From NCBI RefSeq assembly GCF_002163755.1, contig NZ_CP015864.1, positions 744,001 to 808,000 of the forward strand: a stretch of 64,000 bases of DNA, read 5' to 3'. Position 1 is the first letter of the stretch. Every line of letters starts with the position of its first letter. Made by a program: the position numbers and the translations under genes. The notes under the pieces are model-generated. The model searched no databases. It saw only the letters and a list, made by a program, of their open reading frames with translations, and was not told where the DNA came from. Below, in pieces: positions 32,250 through 41,056 of the stretch. Origin of the DNA: Vibrio campbellii CAIM 519 = NBRC 15631 = ATCC 25920 (GTDB taxonomy: Bacteria > Pseudomonadota > Gammaproteobacteria > Enterobacterales > Vibrionaceae).

Positions 32250-33557
32250 TTATAATAATTTAGCATCAATATCGATAAAACTGATTAACTTCTTCGCGAT
32301 GTCAGTGTTATTTTGCGAACCAACAAACTTATCCGCACCTTGCCCATAAGCAAACACTTGGACGTCAACGGCAGTATGGCCTTTTGTCGTCCAACCGGTG
32401 TAGCTCTTCTCATTAATGATCGCTTTCACCTCCTTGTAGAGGGCTTTAGCTGGCTCTTCACTCAATTTAGCGTATGCCAGCTTTCGACCTTGCTCTTTGG
32501 ATAATGGCCAATCGACCGACTCATTCCATGTCGCGATCATGTTGTGGGATTGCGCAAGAGACATCGCCAAAGGCCATGCGGTTTTGTGAACACCCTTAAT
32601 CACCTCCGTGTCCCACTGATACTGCCCATTCGCACCAATTGTTAAGCCGCCAGTTGAGTGATCAGCGGTGATCACCAATAAAGTATCAGGGTGAGCATCA
32701 ACATACGCTTTAGCCAACTCAATGGATTTAGCAAAATCATCCATTTCTGCCATTGCACACGCAATGTCGTTTGCATGCCCACACCAGTCGATTTGGCTAC
32801 CTTCAATCATCACGAAGAAGCCATTGTCTTGACGTTGTAATAGAGAAAGCGCTTTGTTGGTCATCTCTTCTAGGCGAGTGGGATTTTCATCCAATGCGAA
32901 GGGAAATGCCTCATCCGCGAACAAGCCTAAGGCCGGTAAGGTTTGCAGTGCAGGAAGCTGACCAAAGTCCGCAACGTATTGGTAACCTTGCAGCTTGAAC
33001 TCCTCAACTAAATTACGATCTTCACGATCAAAATAGCGAACACCACCACCCAAGAGTAGATCGACTGGTAATTTCTCACCCACTTTATTGTCGATGTAAT
33101 CATTGGCGATATCGTCATAGTTTCGGCGAGATTCATTGTGAGCGGCAAAACTTGCAGGTGTTGCGTGGTTAATTTGCGATGTAGCCACTAAACCAGTGGT
33201 CATGCCCTTCTCTTTCGCCATCTCTAACATCGTTTTGATCGGCTTCTTATCCGTATCCACTGCGATAGCACCGTTGTAACTTTTGACACCGGTACTCAAA
33301 GCGGTAGCACTTGCAGCACTGTCAGTAACGTAAGTCGCATCATCAGGATAGGTCTTCGCCATACCAACCAAAATAGAATCAAAAACCGTCGGCTCTATTT
33401 CATCTGTATTTGGGTCATCGTGATAATAGCGATAAGCGGTCGTGAAGGCTGGCCCCATGCCATCACCGATCATATAGATGATGTTCTTCGGCGCGTCACC
33501 TGCGTAAGAATGGGTAGCAAAGAGGCTCGCGGTAATTAGGGAGTATTTAAGTCTCAT
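32250..33557 (-). CDS. Periplasmic alkaline phosphatase (PhoA family)
   Basis: The 435-residue exported enzyme has a signal peptide ending THSYA. Metal and catalytic motifs are all visible: Asp32 in MIGDGMG, nucleophile Ser80 in VTDSAASATALSTG, EGSQIDWCGHAND, ITADHSTGGLT and the final His in TKGHTAVDVQ. Two zinc and one magnesium are expected; it releases phosphate from monoesters in the periplasm or outside. It is transcribed alone. No Pho box was clearly recognised in the 130-base upstream gap, so phosphate control is assumed from the family only. Confidence 0.92.
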   Translation of the reverse strand: MRLKYSLITASLFATHSYAGDAPKNIIYMIGDGMGPAFTTAYRYYHDDPNTDEIEPTVFDSILVGMAKTYPDDATYVTDSAASATALSTGVKSYNGAIAVDTDKKPIKTMLEMAKEKGMTTGLVATSQINHATPASFAAHNESRRNYDDIANDYIDNKVGEKLPVDLLLGGGVRYFDREDRNLVEEFKLQGYQYVADFGQLPALQTLPALGLFADEAFPFALDENPTRLEEMTNKALSLLQRQDNGFFVMIEGSQIDWCGHANDIACAMAEMDDFAKSIELAKAYVDAHPDTLLVITADHSTGGLTIGANGQYQWDTEVIKGVHKTAWPLAMSLAQSHNMIATWNESVDWPLSKEQGRKLAYAKLSEEPAKALYKEVKAIINEKSYTGWTTKGHTAVDVQVFAYGQGADKFVGSQNNTDIAKKLISFIDIDAKLL

Positions 33558-33690
33558 ATCTCATCCATGACATAGTGCGATGTAGCCATTAAGGCGCACA
33601 TCAGCTTGATGTATCGTTCTAATTTGTATACCAATACTATCATGTACTTAGGATGAAACATGGCGTTGCTTCATAGTTTTACAACGCACG

Positions 33691-34626
33691 TCATTTCTTG
33701 AATAAAATAACCTCAGTCAACAAGTCTGCTTTGTCAGTGTCACTCGGGTTATCAAGGTAGCGTACAATGCCCAACGGTTGGGTCTTCACTTTGATACCAT
33801 TGTACCGTGTGAGATTCATCGCATACGACCATGCATTACCCAAAAATTGATACTCTCCCTTGTGTTCAATCACATAGGTTTCACTCTCGGGAATGGTTCC
33901 GGCAACAAACTCACCAGTCGCGACAACGCCAGTTTTGACAGGTAAACAAGTAATAAACTCAAAGTATCCTTGCTTCATGTCCATTGATAAGTAGTAGCAA
34001 AATAGTTCACCAGTGACAGACAGGTTTTCTTGCTCTGCCATCTCATACAATCGCGCCACATGCGATTGCACCATGGGACCAAGATCAGAAATCGTACCCG
34101 CACCGGATAAACCAATGTAGCTGACTTCATTTTGTTTTCGGGAACCCAAATCAGTGAGCAGGGATAACACTTGCCCTGTTTCCAACTGGCTTTTCAACAT
34201 ACGTAAGCCACGGTCATAATCCATTTCTGTCATGGACTTAAATACGTTTTTTAAAAAGAATAAGAACCAAGGTACACGTGATTGCATTAACCACTCGACG
34301 GTGCAACCTTCTTGTGACGGCGTCACGATTAAAGTAACTTTCGCATGAGTTGTTAACGGCCGAAAGTAGTGAAGTTCCATATCCAATCGATGCTCTTGAG
34401 TACTTTCGAGAACCATGGCACCAGTACCTATTCGTTTTCCGTGCCATTGATACCCTGTCCCTACCACACCTTGCTCATCACTATAAGTGAGTTCGCAGTC
34501 TGGCTCGAGAATGATCCACGGCGACCACTCAGGCCAACGAGTAAAATCTTTTAGATAGTTGATGATTTCACTTTGTGTTTTTTCTATCTCGATACTTCGA
34601 TTGACCTGATATGAGAGCATAACCAC
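33691..34626 (-). CDS. SRPBCC domain fused to GyrI-like effector-binding domain
   Basis: The 311-residue cytosolic protein has two parts. Residues 1-150 form an SRPBCC/polyketide-cyclase fold (IINYLKDFTRWPEWSPWI, then a ligand cavity built by strands such as GTGYQWHGKR). Residues 160-311 match the GyrI/AraC-effector ligand-binding fold (TYVIEHKGEYQFLGNAWSYA). The fusion is known in Proteobacteria and probably binds a hydrophobic small molecule, without a DNA-binding domain. It is transcribed alone. The ligand is unknown. Confidence 0.8.
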   Translation of the reverse strand: MVMLSYQVNRSIEIEKTQSEIINYLKDFTRWPEWSPWIILEPDCELTYSDEQGVVGTGYQWHGKRIGTGAMVLESTQEHRLDMELHYFRPLTTHAKVTLIVTPSQEGCTVEWLMQSRVPWFLFFLKNVFKSMTEMDYDRGLRMLKSQLETGQVLSLLTDLGSRKQNEVSYIGLSGAGTISDLGPMVQSHVARLYEMAEQENLSVTGELFCYYLSMDMKQGYFEFITCLPVKTGVVATGEFVAGTIPESETYVIEHKGEYQFLGNAWSYAMNLTRYNGIKVKTQPLGIVRYLDNPSDTDKADLLTEVILFKK

Positions 34627-34705
34627 TCCTCTGAATTCACGTTGGCTCTTTTGAGTCTAATCGATATCACACTTATTTCTTGTTTTACTTGCAGTTAGAT
34701 GCAAA

Positions 34706-34731
34706 AAAGCCAGAGTATGTTCTCTGGCTTT
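34706..34731. terminator. Terminator beside the histidine-kinase remnant
   Basis: AAAGCCAGAG / CTCTGGCTTT, a 10-bp perfect stem with a 6-base loop and flanking A and T runs. On the minus strand it follows the kinase remnant by 20 bases. Confidence 0.85.
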
Positions 34732-34750
34732 CAAAACAGGTAAACAAGGT

Positions 34751-34876
34751 TTAGGAATAAAAATCGACCTTGGCAGTAAACCTTATACCATCATCATTGA
34801 GTTCAAACGGCCAACTCATGTTTTCACAAATACGTTCAACGATCACTAAGCCACATCCGTAGTTAGTGTTGGCGGT
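34751..34876 (-). pseudogene. C-terminal remnant of a sensor histidine kinase
   Basis: The frame gives TANTNYGCGLVIVERICENM then SWPFELNDDGIRFTAKVDFYS and a stop. This is the G2 box and last strands of a HATPase_c domain (NxGxGLxIVxRIC). The N box, H box and sensor region are absent, so only the 3' end survived. Confidence 0.7.
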
Positions 34877-34882
34877 CATTGT

Positions 34883-34987
34883 ACACCAAGAGAAGCGTTG
34901 AAAAACATCACCGTCGATGCTGGTAAAGAAGCCCTACCCGATGATGGACTGGCTGGCAAAGCGGTAGACGCAGCCACGCCAGAGTAA
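34883..34987 (+). pseudogene. Possible 3' remnant of a gene on the plus strand
   Basis: An open frame of 34 codons ends in a stop and reads TPREALKNITVDAGKEALPD, then DGLAGKAVDAATPE. It abuts the minus-strand kinase remnant within about six bases and is followed by a strong terminator at 35092-35119. This looks like two lost genes meeting tail to tail at a deletion scar. The family is not recognised. Confidence 0.3.
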
Positions 34988-35091
34988 GAGAAAAAATCAA
35001 TCAAAAACACAACCAAGAAAGTCATCACGAATTAACTTCTGATTGCTGTGAAAATCCGGTTGCTGTGAATAATAGATATACAGTCAATAAA

Positions 35092-35119
35092 AAAAGAGCG
35101 TCCATCTGGACGCTCTTTT
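35092..35119. terminator. Bidirectional terminator
   Basis: AAAAGAGCGTCC / GGACGCTCTTTT, a 12-bp perfect stem with the loop ATCT. It lies 18 bases after the membrane coiled-coil gene (minus) and downstream of the plus-strand remnant. Confidence 0.93.
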
Positions 35120-35137
35120 GTTTTTAGTTCACGATGC

Positions 35138-36178
35138 TTACGCCGCTTCGGTTTGACCAATCCAGTGGTAATGGTGGTTGGCTTTCTTACCGACTAAGCC
35201 AAGTTCGGCTAGTTCTTCAAACACTTTATCGACTTCTTCTGCCGAGAGCCTGAACTGCTTGGCTACTGCCTTTTTAGTGCAAGTGATTTGGTGACCTTTT
35301 AACGCATCACTCACCTGCTCTAATAATGCTTTGGGCTCTTCTGGCTCAAGCTCTTGTTGCACTTCCGGCTCAGCTTCCTCTTTGATATGAGGCAGGTATC
35401 CTGCTGGCTCTGGCTCAATATCTCGAACATTTGCGAGCGTTATACCATCGTTACGACGGAAGAAATGACGGAAGCGGTTCTCTTCACCAATCAAACCCAC
35501 AAAGAAAGCAGCAAAGAAATCCAACAAGATAGATAAGAACACCACCAAGCCCAACTGCGCTTGGGAAGATGTCGTTCCAAATGCTTTCGCTAAGCTGTCG
35601 ATCAAGCCAATCACGGAACCTTGCGCCACTGGCGGTAAGCTATCTCGCTCTGTTGCCAAGCGTTGCTGCTCTTCACGTAGTTTCTTGTTCTGCTCTTGAA
35701 TGCGCGTTACGCCTGTCGCGATACGCTCCATCTCGATGTACTTTTGCGCCGCCATGTTGTTCAGTTCAATCTGCTTATCGATTGACGCAATCTGACGGTT
35801 GTACGCTTCCACTTTCGCTTGTTCTACAGAGATATGACTTTGGGCACTGTTGGTCGCACTGTTAATACCGCCGATACTGCCGCCAATAGAAATGGCAGCC
35901 AACACCAAATAGAACACTAACGCCGTTAGGGCCCCGGTGTAGTTTCTGTGTGCACGACGCTCACCATATTCGTACCAAGCGTAAAACTTACCCGCTTCAA
36001 AGATGATGGCCAAACCGCCAAATAGCGCCTGCATCATTGGGTTTTCGTCAATCGACAAAAACAGTAAAAGAGAAAAAATAGTCGATGCTAAAATCGCAGC
36101 GCCAGTAAACGCGTACACGCTCACCATAGCAAATCGACCTTTAGGATATCGATATCCGATCTGTTGTTCGTATTTCAT
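35138..36178 (-). CDS. Polytopic membrane protein with coiled coil and C-terminal winged-helix-like domain
   Basis: The 346-residue protein has membrane segments at about 17-40, 49-68 and 80-103, then a long coiled coil (about 112-185, VEAYNRQIASIDKQIELNN and EQNKKLREEQQRLATERD) and a fourth membrane segment (about 205-232). A Glu-Pro-rich linker (245-285) leads to a C-terminal helix-turn-helix-like domain (about 283-342, TCTKKAVAKQFRLSAEEVDK). Even membrane spans with both ends inside would put the coiled coil in the periplasm. Membrane anchoring plus a possible DNA-binding tail is unusual. No named family is recognised. It is transcribed alone with a terminator. Confidence 0.65.
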   Translation of the reverse strand: MKYEQQIGYRYPKGRFAMVSVYAFTGAAILASTIFSLLLFLSIDENPMMQALFGGLAIIFEAGKFYAWYEYGERRAHRNYTGALTALVFYLVLAAISIGGSIGGINSATNSAQSHISVEQAKVEAYNRQIASIDKQIELNNMAAQKYIEMERIATGVTRIQEQNKKLREEQQRLATERDSLPPVAQGSVIGLIDSLAKAFGTTSSQAQLGLVVFLSILLDFFAAFFVGLIGEENRFRHFFRRNDGITLANVRDIEPEPAGYLPHIKEEAEPEVQQELEPEEPKALLEQVSDALKGHQITCTKKAVAKQFRLSAEEVDKVFEELAELGLVGKKANHHYHWIGQTEAA

Positions 36179-36554
36179 TGGAGAAATTTCTTAAGATTCC
36201 GCAGCCCTTATATGACGGGCGCTTCAAGCAACTACAAAGGTTCGGAGGATACAGTATCCTTTATTAAATTACTGTCATAATTCCGTTAATGGAAAACAAG
36301 TGAAGAATAGATAGTCACTTTGAATCGAATAAGCACGATTCTAGCACGTAAAACCACCAGCTAAATTTGAAACATTCAGTTCAACAATGATTTGGAGCCG
36401 CAGCCAGATAAGGGTATTTGCGATTTCGCGTCTCAGAACAAACCACCATAGAACAAATAAAACACACTCACATCACCGTTTTATAAACGGATAGTTACAA
36501 TTTATTATTCGTTTGTTAGTATCGCCGCGTTAAAAATTCTCACTATCGCGTCGT
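36179..36554. other. Divergent promoter region
   Basis: About 375 bases separate the membrane coiled-coil gene (minus) and the copper-chaperone operon (plus). No gene, strong hairpin or metal-regulator palindrome was recognised. Confidence 0.4.
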
Positions 36555-37016
36555 ATGGATACACTCAGAACACAACAAGGAAAGTTGGCAGTAAGCGCAG
36601 TCGCAATAATCATTGCTGTGCTGTTTCAGTTGTACCTCACATCCAACGTCGCCCTCAATCCAACACAAATTCACCGTGATAACTGGCTGAGCCAAGTCCA
36701 AGACGAAAAAGTATTGCTGTGTACCGCAGACGGCTTTAAGTGGGTGGATATCAATGAGCTGATTCAAGCGAACGCTCTACCCAACTCTGACTTTATCCAA
36801 GGCCTCAATCTGCATGATGGATTTCAATTTGAGTGTCCGCTACTGCAAGCGGCTCAGTTCTTTATTTCTGTCGCGCTAGGACTTTACCTTGCTACGCTTT
36901 CTTGGCTAAGGCGCACTAAGAACACGCTCATACATTACCAATTCGCGATTTGTGGCAAACAAGTCTATAAACACGTCGCACCAAAACAATCACCGCCTTG
37001 TGCTTTCCTCGCCTAA
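36555..37016 (+). CDS. Membrane protein preceding the PCuAC copper chaperone
   Basis: The 153-residue protein has an N-terminal hydrophobic helix (about 11-30) and a second one (about 102-120), with a periplasmic loop between them containing VLLCTADGFKWVD and FQFECPLLQAAQF (two Cys). The tail has FAICGKQVYKH. The gene is 85 bases upstream of the PCuAC gene in the same direction. Small Cys-containing membrane proteins often precede PCuAC genes; a metal-related role is likely but unproven. Confidence 0.55.
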   Translation: MDTLRTQQGKLAVSAVAIIIAVLFQLYLTSNVALNPTQIHRDNWLSQVQDEKVLLCTADGFKWVDINELIQANALPNSDFIQGLNLHDGFQFECPLLQAAQFFISVALGLYLATLSWLRRTKNTLIHYQFAICGKQVYKHVAPKQSPPCAFLA

Positions 37017-37101
37017 TGCTCTGCATGTGGCACACGAAAACAACTATTAAGCCGATCGAACTTTCGAATCGGAGAAGCCAAATTTCATAAGGAAAACACT
37101 A

Positions 37102-37578
37102 ATGCTTAAAACAATCAAAACCACAGCCATCGCCCTTATCGCTTTTATGCTAAGCCCACTAAGCCTTGCTCACGAATACGAAGCAGGAAAGATTCACATC
37201 GATCATCCTTGGAGCCGTGAAGCGCCACCAAATGCCCCTGTGATTGGCGGTTTCTTTCAGTTAAGCAACCTAGGTGACGCTGATGACGCGCTGATTGCGG
37301 CTTCAACACCGATTGCTGACCGTGTGGAGATTCATACTCACACGAAAGAAGACGGCATGATGAAGATGATTAAGATTGATGAAGTCGTGGTAGAGCCTCA
37401 GCAAAAAGTGGAATTCAAGCCAGGCGGCTTCCACCTAATGATCTTCAACCCAACCCAAACGCTTAAAGAAGGCGACCGTTTCCCTGTGACTTTGACGTTC
37501 AAAAAAGCAGGTAAAGTGGAAGTAGAAATGGCGGTTGAGAAGAAAGACCACATGGAGAAGCATACGCACCATCATTAA
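37102..37578 (+). CDS. Periplasmic copper chaperone PCuAC
   Basis: The 158-residue protein has a Sec signal ending SLAH, then IDHPWSREAPPNAPVIGGFF, the entry of the PCuAC fold. The metal site H-x10-M-x21-H-x-M is visible as IHTHTKEDGMMKM and GGFHLMIF. The His/Met-rich tail (DHMEKHTHHH) can bind extra copper. PCuAC delivers Cu(I) to the CuA/CuB centres of cytochrome oxidase or protects the periplasm. A terminator follows at once. Confidence 0.92.
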   Translation: MLKTIKTTAIALIAFMLSPLSLAHEYEAGKIHIDHPWSREAPPNAPVIGGFFQLSNLGDADDALIAASTPIADRVEIHTHTKEDGMMKMIKIDEVVVEPQQKVEFKPGGFHLMIFNPTQTLKEGDRFPVTLTFKKAGKVEVEMAVEKKDHMEKHTHHH

Positions 37579-37589
37579 TCGCTGAAACG

Positions 37590-37620
37590 AAAAGAGCCCG
37601 CTACTTCAGCGGGCTCTTTT
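37590..37620 (+). terminator. Terminator of the PCuAC gene
   Basis: AAAAGAGCCCGCT / AGCGGGCTCTTTT, a 13-bp perfect stem with a 5-base loop. Confidence 0.93.
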
Positions 37621-37680
37621 GCTTTTGGTACCTATGATTCTAGCCGTGTGCACATTTGATTGTACTGATGTGCACTTTAG

Positions 37681-37820
37681 AGATTCCCTACTCGTTCGTT
37701 CCTCGCTCTAGGGAATGACCCTATTTAATCTTCTTCCAAAGTTTGAGTAGCTTTGTTCTCGGCACATTAGCCAAACTCCACCCTCGTCATTCCAACGAGC
37801 CTAGGCGAGATCAGGAATCT
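37681..37820. repeat. Dispersed palindromic repeat, copy 1
   Basis: The unit starts AGATTCCCTACTCGTTCG, has CTAGGGAATGAC at its inner left arm and GTCATTCCAACGAGCC at its inner right arm, and ends CAGGAATCT. It is about 140 bases long. The ends and inner arms are inverted copies. A second copy with the same plan lies at 44339-44477. Confidence 0.7.
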
Positions 37821-37839
37821 AATCACAGCTAACTCCGTC

Positions 37840-39192
37840 TTACTTAAAGCAAACCTCTGCCCAGCGCGCAAGACCTGCGGTGACCGAGCCAAAGTAGTTG
37901 CCACTCACCACAGGAATGTTTGGCAATACTGTCTGCACTGCATCACGCAAAATAGGTGAACGTGCCGAACCGCCTGTCATAAAGATCGCATCCGGTTTCA
38001 CGCCCGCTTGCTCTACTGCTTCAGTAACCAAAGCCGTCATCTTATTCTTCGGTGATTCAATCGCTTCGATCATCTCATCACGTTGAACATCGACTTCAAT
38101 CAGCTCAGACAACAAGTTAATGCCCGCACGGTAAGACGCTTGGTCAGACAACGCGACTTTGGCTTCTTCTGCGCGACGCACGATGTTGTAGCCCAGCGAC
38201 TCATGGTAAACCTCTAGCAAACGAGCCAGCTTCTCAGGCTCTTGCGCTTGCTTGTGCAGCAGTTTCAACGCCGCTAAGTTCTCACGTGAGTAGAAATCGT
38301 TTTGCGCTTCCACATTGTTAATCGCGATTGGGTTCCAGAACTGTGTGGTTGGCATCATGATGCCCGATTCCATCTTGCTCTCCATACCGAATGGGAACAT
38401 CAGTTGTTTAAACGCCAACGCGATATCCAAATCGTTACCACCAATACGTTGACCACTGTGCGCCAACAGACTCGATGTACGGTCAGCTTTACCTCGCCAA
38501 GATGGTCCCATCTGAATCAAAGAACAGTCTGTCGTACCACCACCAATATCGACCACCAGAATGGTTTTATCTTCGGTTAGCGTTGCTTCGTATTCTAGAC
38601 CTGCGGCTACGGGCTCAAATTGGAATTCAATATTCTGAAAACCAGCGCGTTTCGCTGCTCTTAAAAGAATGCCTTCCGCTTGAATGTTCGCCGTCTCACC
38701 GCCACGACCGTGGAAGTTGATCGGACGACCAATCACCGCATCAGTAATGATTTGTTGTGCGCTGTTCTCTGCTTGCGCTTTGATGTTGTCCATCATGGCG
38801 CAAACCAGATCTTCAAAGAAACTCAGCTGAACATCACGCAGACCAGAAGCACCGAGGAAAGACTTTGGTGATTTCACGTAGTAGATATCGCGAGGATCTT
38901 CCAAGTAGCGATTCAATGCCGCTTGGCCAAACGCCATGTCTTCTGGCTCAAGTTCAATACTTTCTTCACGATTAAGGTTGATCGAGCGACGCAAAACCTG
39001 CTCACCAACCTGATCGAATGGTTTAATACTGCGATGACGGAACAAGTGTTCAGACACCGACTCACGCGTTGGTGCAGCAAGGGTGGAAGGAATGTAAGGG
39101 CTATTCCCTTCAAGGTTTAAAAGTTGCGGCTCACCTTGTTCCATTTTCGCCACCGAACAGTTCGCGGTGCCGTAGTCAAAGCCAATATACAT
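37840..39192 (-). CDS. yegD: Hsp70-like chaperone (YegD family)
   Basis: The 450-residue protein starts MYIGFDYGTANCSVAKMEQG, almost the same as YegD of E. coli. ATG 39192 is chosen for that reason and because GGGAGGACTT precedes it. The actin-like ATPase signatures are present: VVDIGGGTTDCSLIQ and IFMTGGSARSPIL. YegD is a short Hsp70 relative that lacks the usual substrate-binding lid, and its clients are unknown. An upstream membrane-protein gene on the same strand ends 87 bases away and may be co-transcribed. Confidence 0.9.
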   Translation of the reverse strand: MYIGFDYGTANCSVAKMEQGEPQLLNLEGNSPYIPSTLAAPTRESVSEHLFRHRSIKPFDQVGEQVLRRSINLNREESIELEPEDMAFGQAALNRYLEDPRDIYYVKSPKSFLGASGLRDVQLSFFEDLVCAMMDNIKAQAENSAQQIITDAVIGRPINFHGRGGETANIQAEGILLRAAKRAGFQNIEFQFEPVAAGLEYEATLTEDKTILVVDIGGGTTDCSLIQMGPSWRGKADRTSSLLAHSGQRIGGNDLDIALAFKQLMFPFGMESKMESGIMMPTTQFWNPIAINNVEAQNDFYSRENLAALKLLHKQAQEPEKLARLLEVYHESLGYNIVRRAEEAKVALSDQASYRAGINLLSELIEVDVQRDEMIEAIESPKNKMTALVTEAVEQAGVKPDAIFMTGGSARSPILRDAVQTVLPNIPVVSGNYFGSVTAGLARWAEVCFK

Positions 39193-39279
39193 AAGTCCTC
39201 CCACTGACGAAAAAAAGGTCGGCGATCCTACCTCAACCTCAGTGGAATTACTACCGCAACTCAATGAAATAAGTGGCGC

Positions 39280-39906
39280 TTACTCTTTTTCAGCTGGTTC
39301 TTTCTTCACCGACGGCAACACAACCGCAAGCAACAAAGCCAACAGCAGAAATACCGGAGTGAGCGTAAGCCCATGCCAAATGGAGTATCCGTCGTGGAAC
39401 AACCAGAAAATGCCGACTGTCAGCAAGTACGCAAAGTAACTGCAGAACACCAAACTGATCGCGACAAATCGAGTACGATTGATGATCAGGATTCGCACCA
39501 AATACTGACTCATGATCCCGGCGCAATGTACCGCCAATTGCCAATTAATGATGAAACACGCCAGTGCGACAAACCCAGATACGACAAAGGCATCATGAGT
39601 ATTGAGGATAAAATAGCTGCCAAAGCGGCTTATGATGATGGAATAGTCCCCTTCGTACACGATCGACCAAGAAATGGCGTTTGCTGCAGCCACAAAGTTG
39701 GCAAAATAGGCGATGGCATAAAAGGTGGTTTGAGAACTGAACGGCTGAAAGACTTCGGAACAATAGCCCTGCCATTCTTTTTGATTCGACGTGGGTCCAA
39801 CCCAGTTACGCTTTTTGTTTGGCACTCGCTCAGCAAATGCAGGACCATTGCGAAACAATAGCCAAAAAATATACAGCGCAAGTGCAACTAAGAGTATTGT
39901 AAGCAT
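39280..39906 (-). CDS. Polytopic membrane protein of unknown function
   Basis: The 208-residue protein has five hydrophobic segments (about 3-18, 60-80, 100-122, 145-167, 174-195) and a charged tail KKEPAEKE. It lacks a signal peptide and known motifs. An opposite-strand open frame across most of the gene is a shadow, since only the minus frame makes a coherent membrane protein. It lies upstream of yegD on the same strand. Confidence 0.6.
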   Translation of the reverse strand: MLTILLVALALYIFWLLFRNGPAFAERVPNKKRNWVGPTSNQKEWQGYCSEVFQPFSSQTTFYAIAYFANFVAAANAISWSIVYEGDYSIIISRFGSYFILNTHDAFVVSGFVALACFIINWQLAVHCAGIMSQYLVRILIINRTRFVAISLVFCSYFAYLLTVGIFWLFHDGYSIWHGLTLTPVFLLLALLLAVVLPSVKKEPAEKE

Positions 39907-40141
39907 ACCCTTCCCCCTCCAGAAATGTCCTTTTCCACTGCCATTGGCGTTGGGGTCGTAAACTGCACTTCCCTGTTTTTGTGCTTAATCTTGTTTTAAT
40001 GCATTGTTAAACATCTTAAATGTACTCACAACGGCAGTGACTACTTTATCAGTACCGTTATTAAGGTTTAGCACACGATGGACGGAATTGCTGTATCTAG
40101 ACAGGCCACTGGGAGGGAAAGCAGTGGCCTATACGAATGAT

Positions 40142-40462
40142 TTATACTTCGAGCTTTTCTTCAAACACACCAAGTTCACGCCCCAACCAAATCGCACGCT
40201 CGGTATGATCACGAAGCTCATTGTCGCTGACTGGATGAATTAGGACGGAAAAGCCACCTCTAATGGTATCAAGCCAAGCAAGAAACTCATCACTGACCGA
40301 TTCAATATGCAGTTCAAACATTGGCATCTTGTGCGGGCCGACTAATTTGCACACTAACGGAGATACTCGCAAAACATCTTGGCGCTCCTGACGAATGATC
40401 TCATTGAGCGCTTGAGCTTTATCTTGTTGTTGAAGCGGAAAGTAAACATGAACGTGGTACAT
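40142..40462 (-). CDS. DOPA 4,5-dioxygenase family protein
   Basis: The 106-residue protein starts YHVHVYFP, continues with LVGPHKMPMFELHIESV, and ends with IHPVSDNELRDHTERAIWLG. This His-rich pattern is that of the DOPA_dioxygen family, a small fold with His ligands for a metal that may open aromatic rings. Bacterial members have no confirmed substrate. It is a single gene. The function is given at family level only. Confidence 0.85.
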   Translation of the reverse strand: MYHVHVYFPLQQQDKAQALNEIIRQERQDVLRVSPLVCKLVGPHKMPMFELHIESVSDEFLAWLDTIRGGFSVLIHPVSDNELRDHTERAIWLGRELGVFEEKLEV

Positions 40463-41056
40463 AACTTCTCCATGTGTATCACAGGCTTTAATTTTTCGTC
40501 ACACTACCTTCATTCTATGACATTGGGAAGTCACAAGTGTCGTTCGATCGTCAAAGCGTGACAACGAGATTAACGTGTTACGACATTATCGTCTCAAACT
40601 GCTGATAAATCGTGCAATGTGTGAAATTTCACAAAACAATTTTATTACAAATTTCGTGTCAAGCTCAGTGAATCCCTTCAACTTTGAAATCGTACAATTC
40701 TTAAAAGCAGTATTTTATCCTAGAAAAGCACGGTGTAAGCGAAATTTTACTGATGAAGAAAACTCAAATCAAAGCACAATTTAACAATTTGTTTACACTT
40801 ACTATATCTGGTTATACCAAGATTCATCACTGGATTAGGCGGTGTAAACAGCAGTATTAAACGACGCCTTGTGTTTTACCAGAACACAGTTTTGCTAGAG
40901 AGACGGAAAAGAGGTGCGTCGATAACTAACAAAAACAACTGCAATCCTAGGTATGGCCTTTTGCGCTGATATCAAAGACTGATTACCCATACAGACTTTG
41001 ATTTAACAATAAGCAGCTGCAGTCCAAAAGACCCGCAGCTTCAAAAGGAGCTTGAG
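40463..41056. other. Intergenic region upstream of the 2-oxoacid dehydrogenase operon
   Basis: About 590 bases contain the promoters of the dioxygenase-like gene (minus) and the dehydrogenase operon (plus). A perfect 14-bp palindrome lies at 40620-40633. Short open frames here lack ribosome sites and coding character. Confidence 0.5.
40620..40633. promoter_or_regulatory. Perfect 14-bp palindrome TGTGAAATTTCACA
   Basis: It is CRP-like in its half sites (TGTGA/TCACA) but has a 4-base centre instead of six, so another dimeric regulator is possible. It lies 158 bases from the dioxygenase gene and about 420 from the dehydrogenase start. Confidence 0.4.

Noticed and set aside
37840..39264. A longer N-terminus for the YegD-like gene
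   Set aside because: The extra 24 codons lack a ribosome site and are absent from known YegD proteins, whereas ATG 39192 has GGGAGG and the canonical start.
39373..39861. A 162-codon plus-strand frame opposite the membrane protein gene
   Set aside because: The plus-strand translation is polar and without pattern, while the minus strand gives a coherent five-helix membrane protein.
40620..40633. Calling TGTGAAATTTCACA a CRP site
   Set aside because: CRP needs a six-base centre; this one has four.
40575..40784. A 69-codon frame in the dehydrogenase upstream gap
   Set aside because: No ribosome site, A+T-driven composition and no recognisable protein character.
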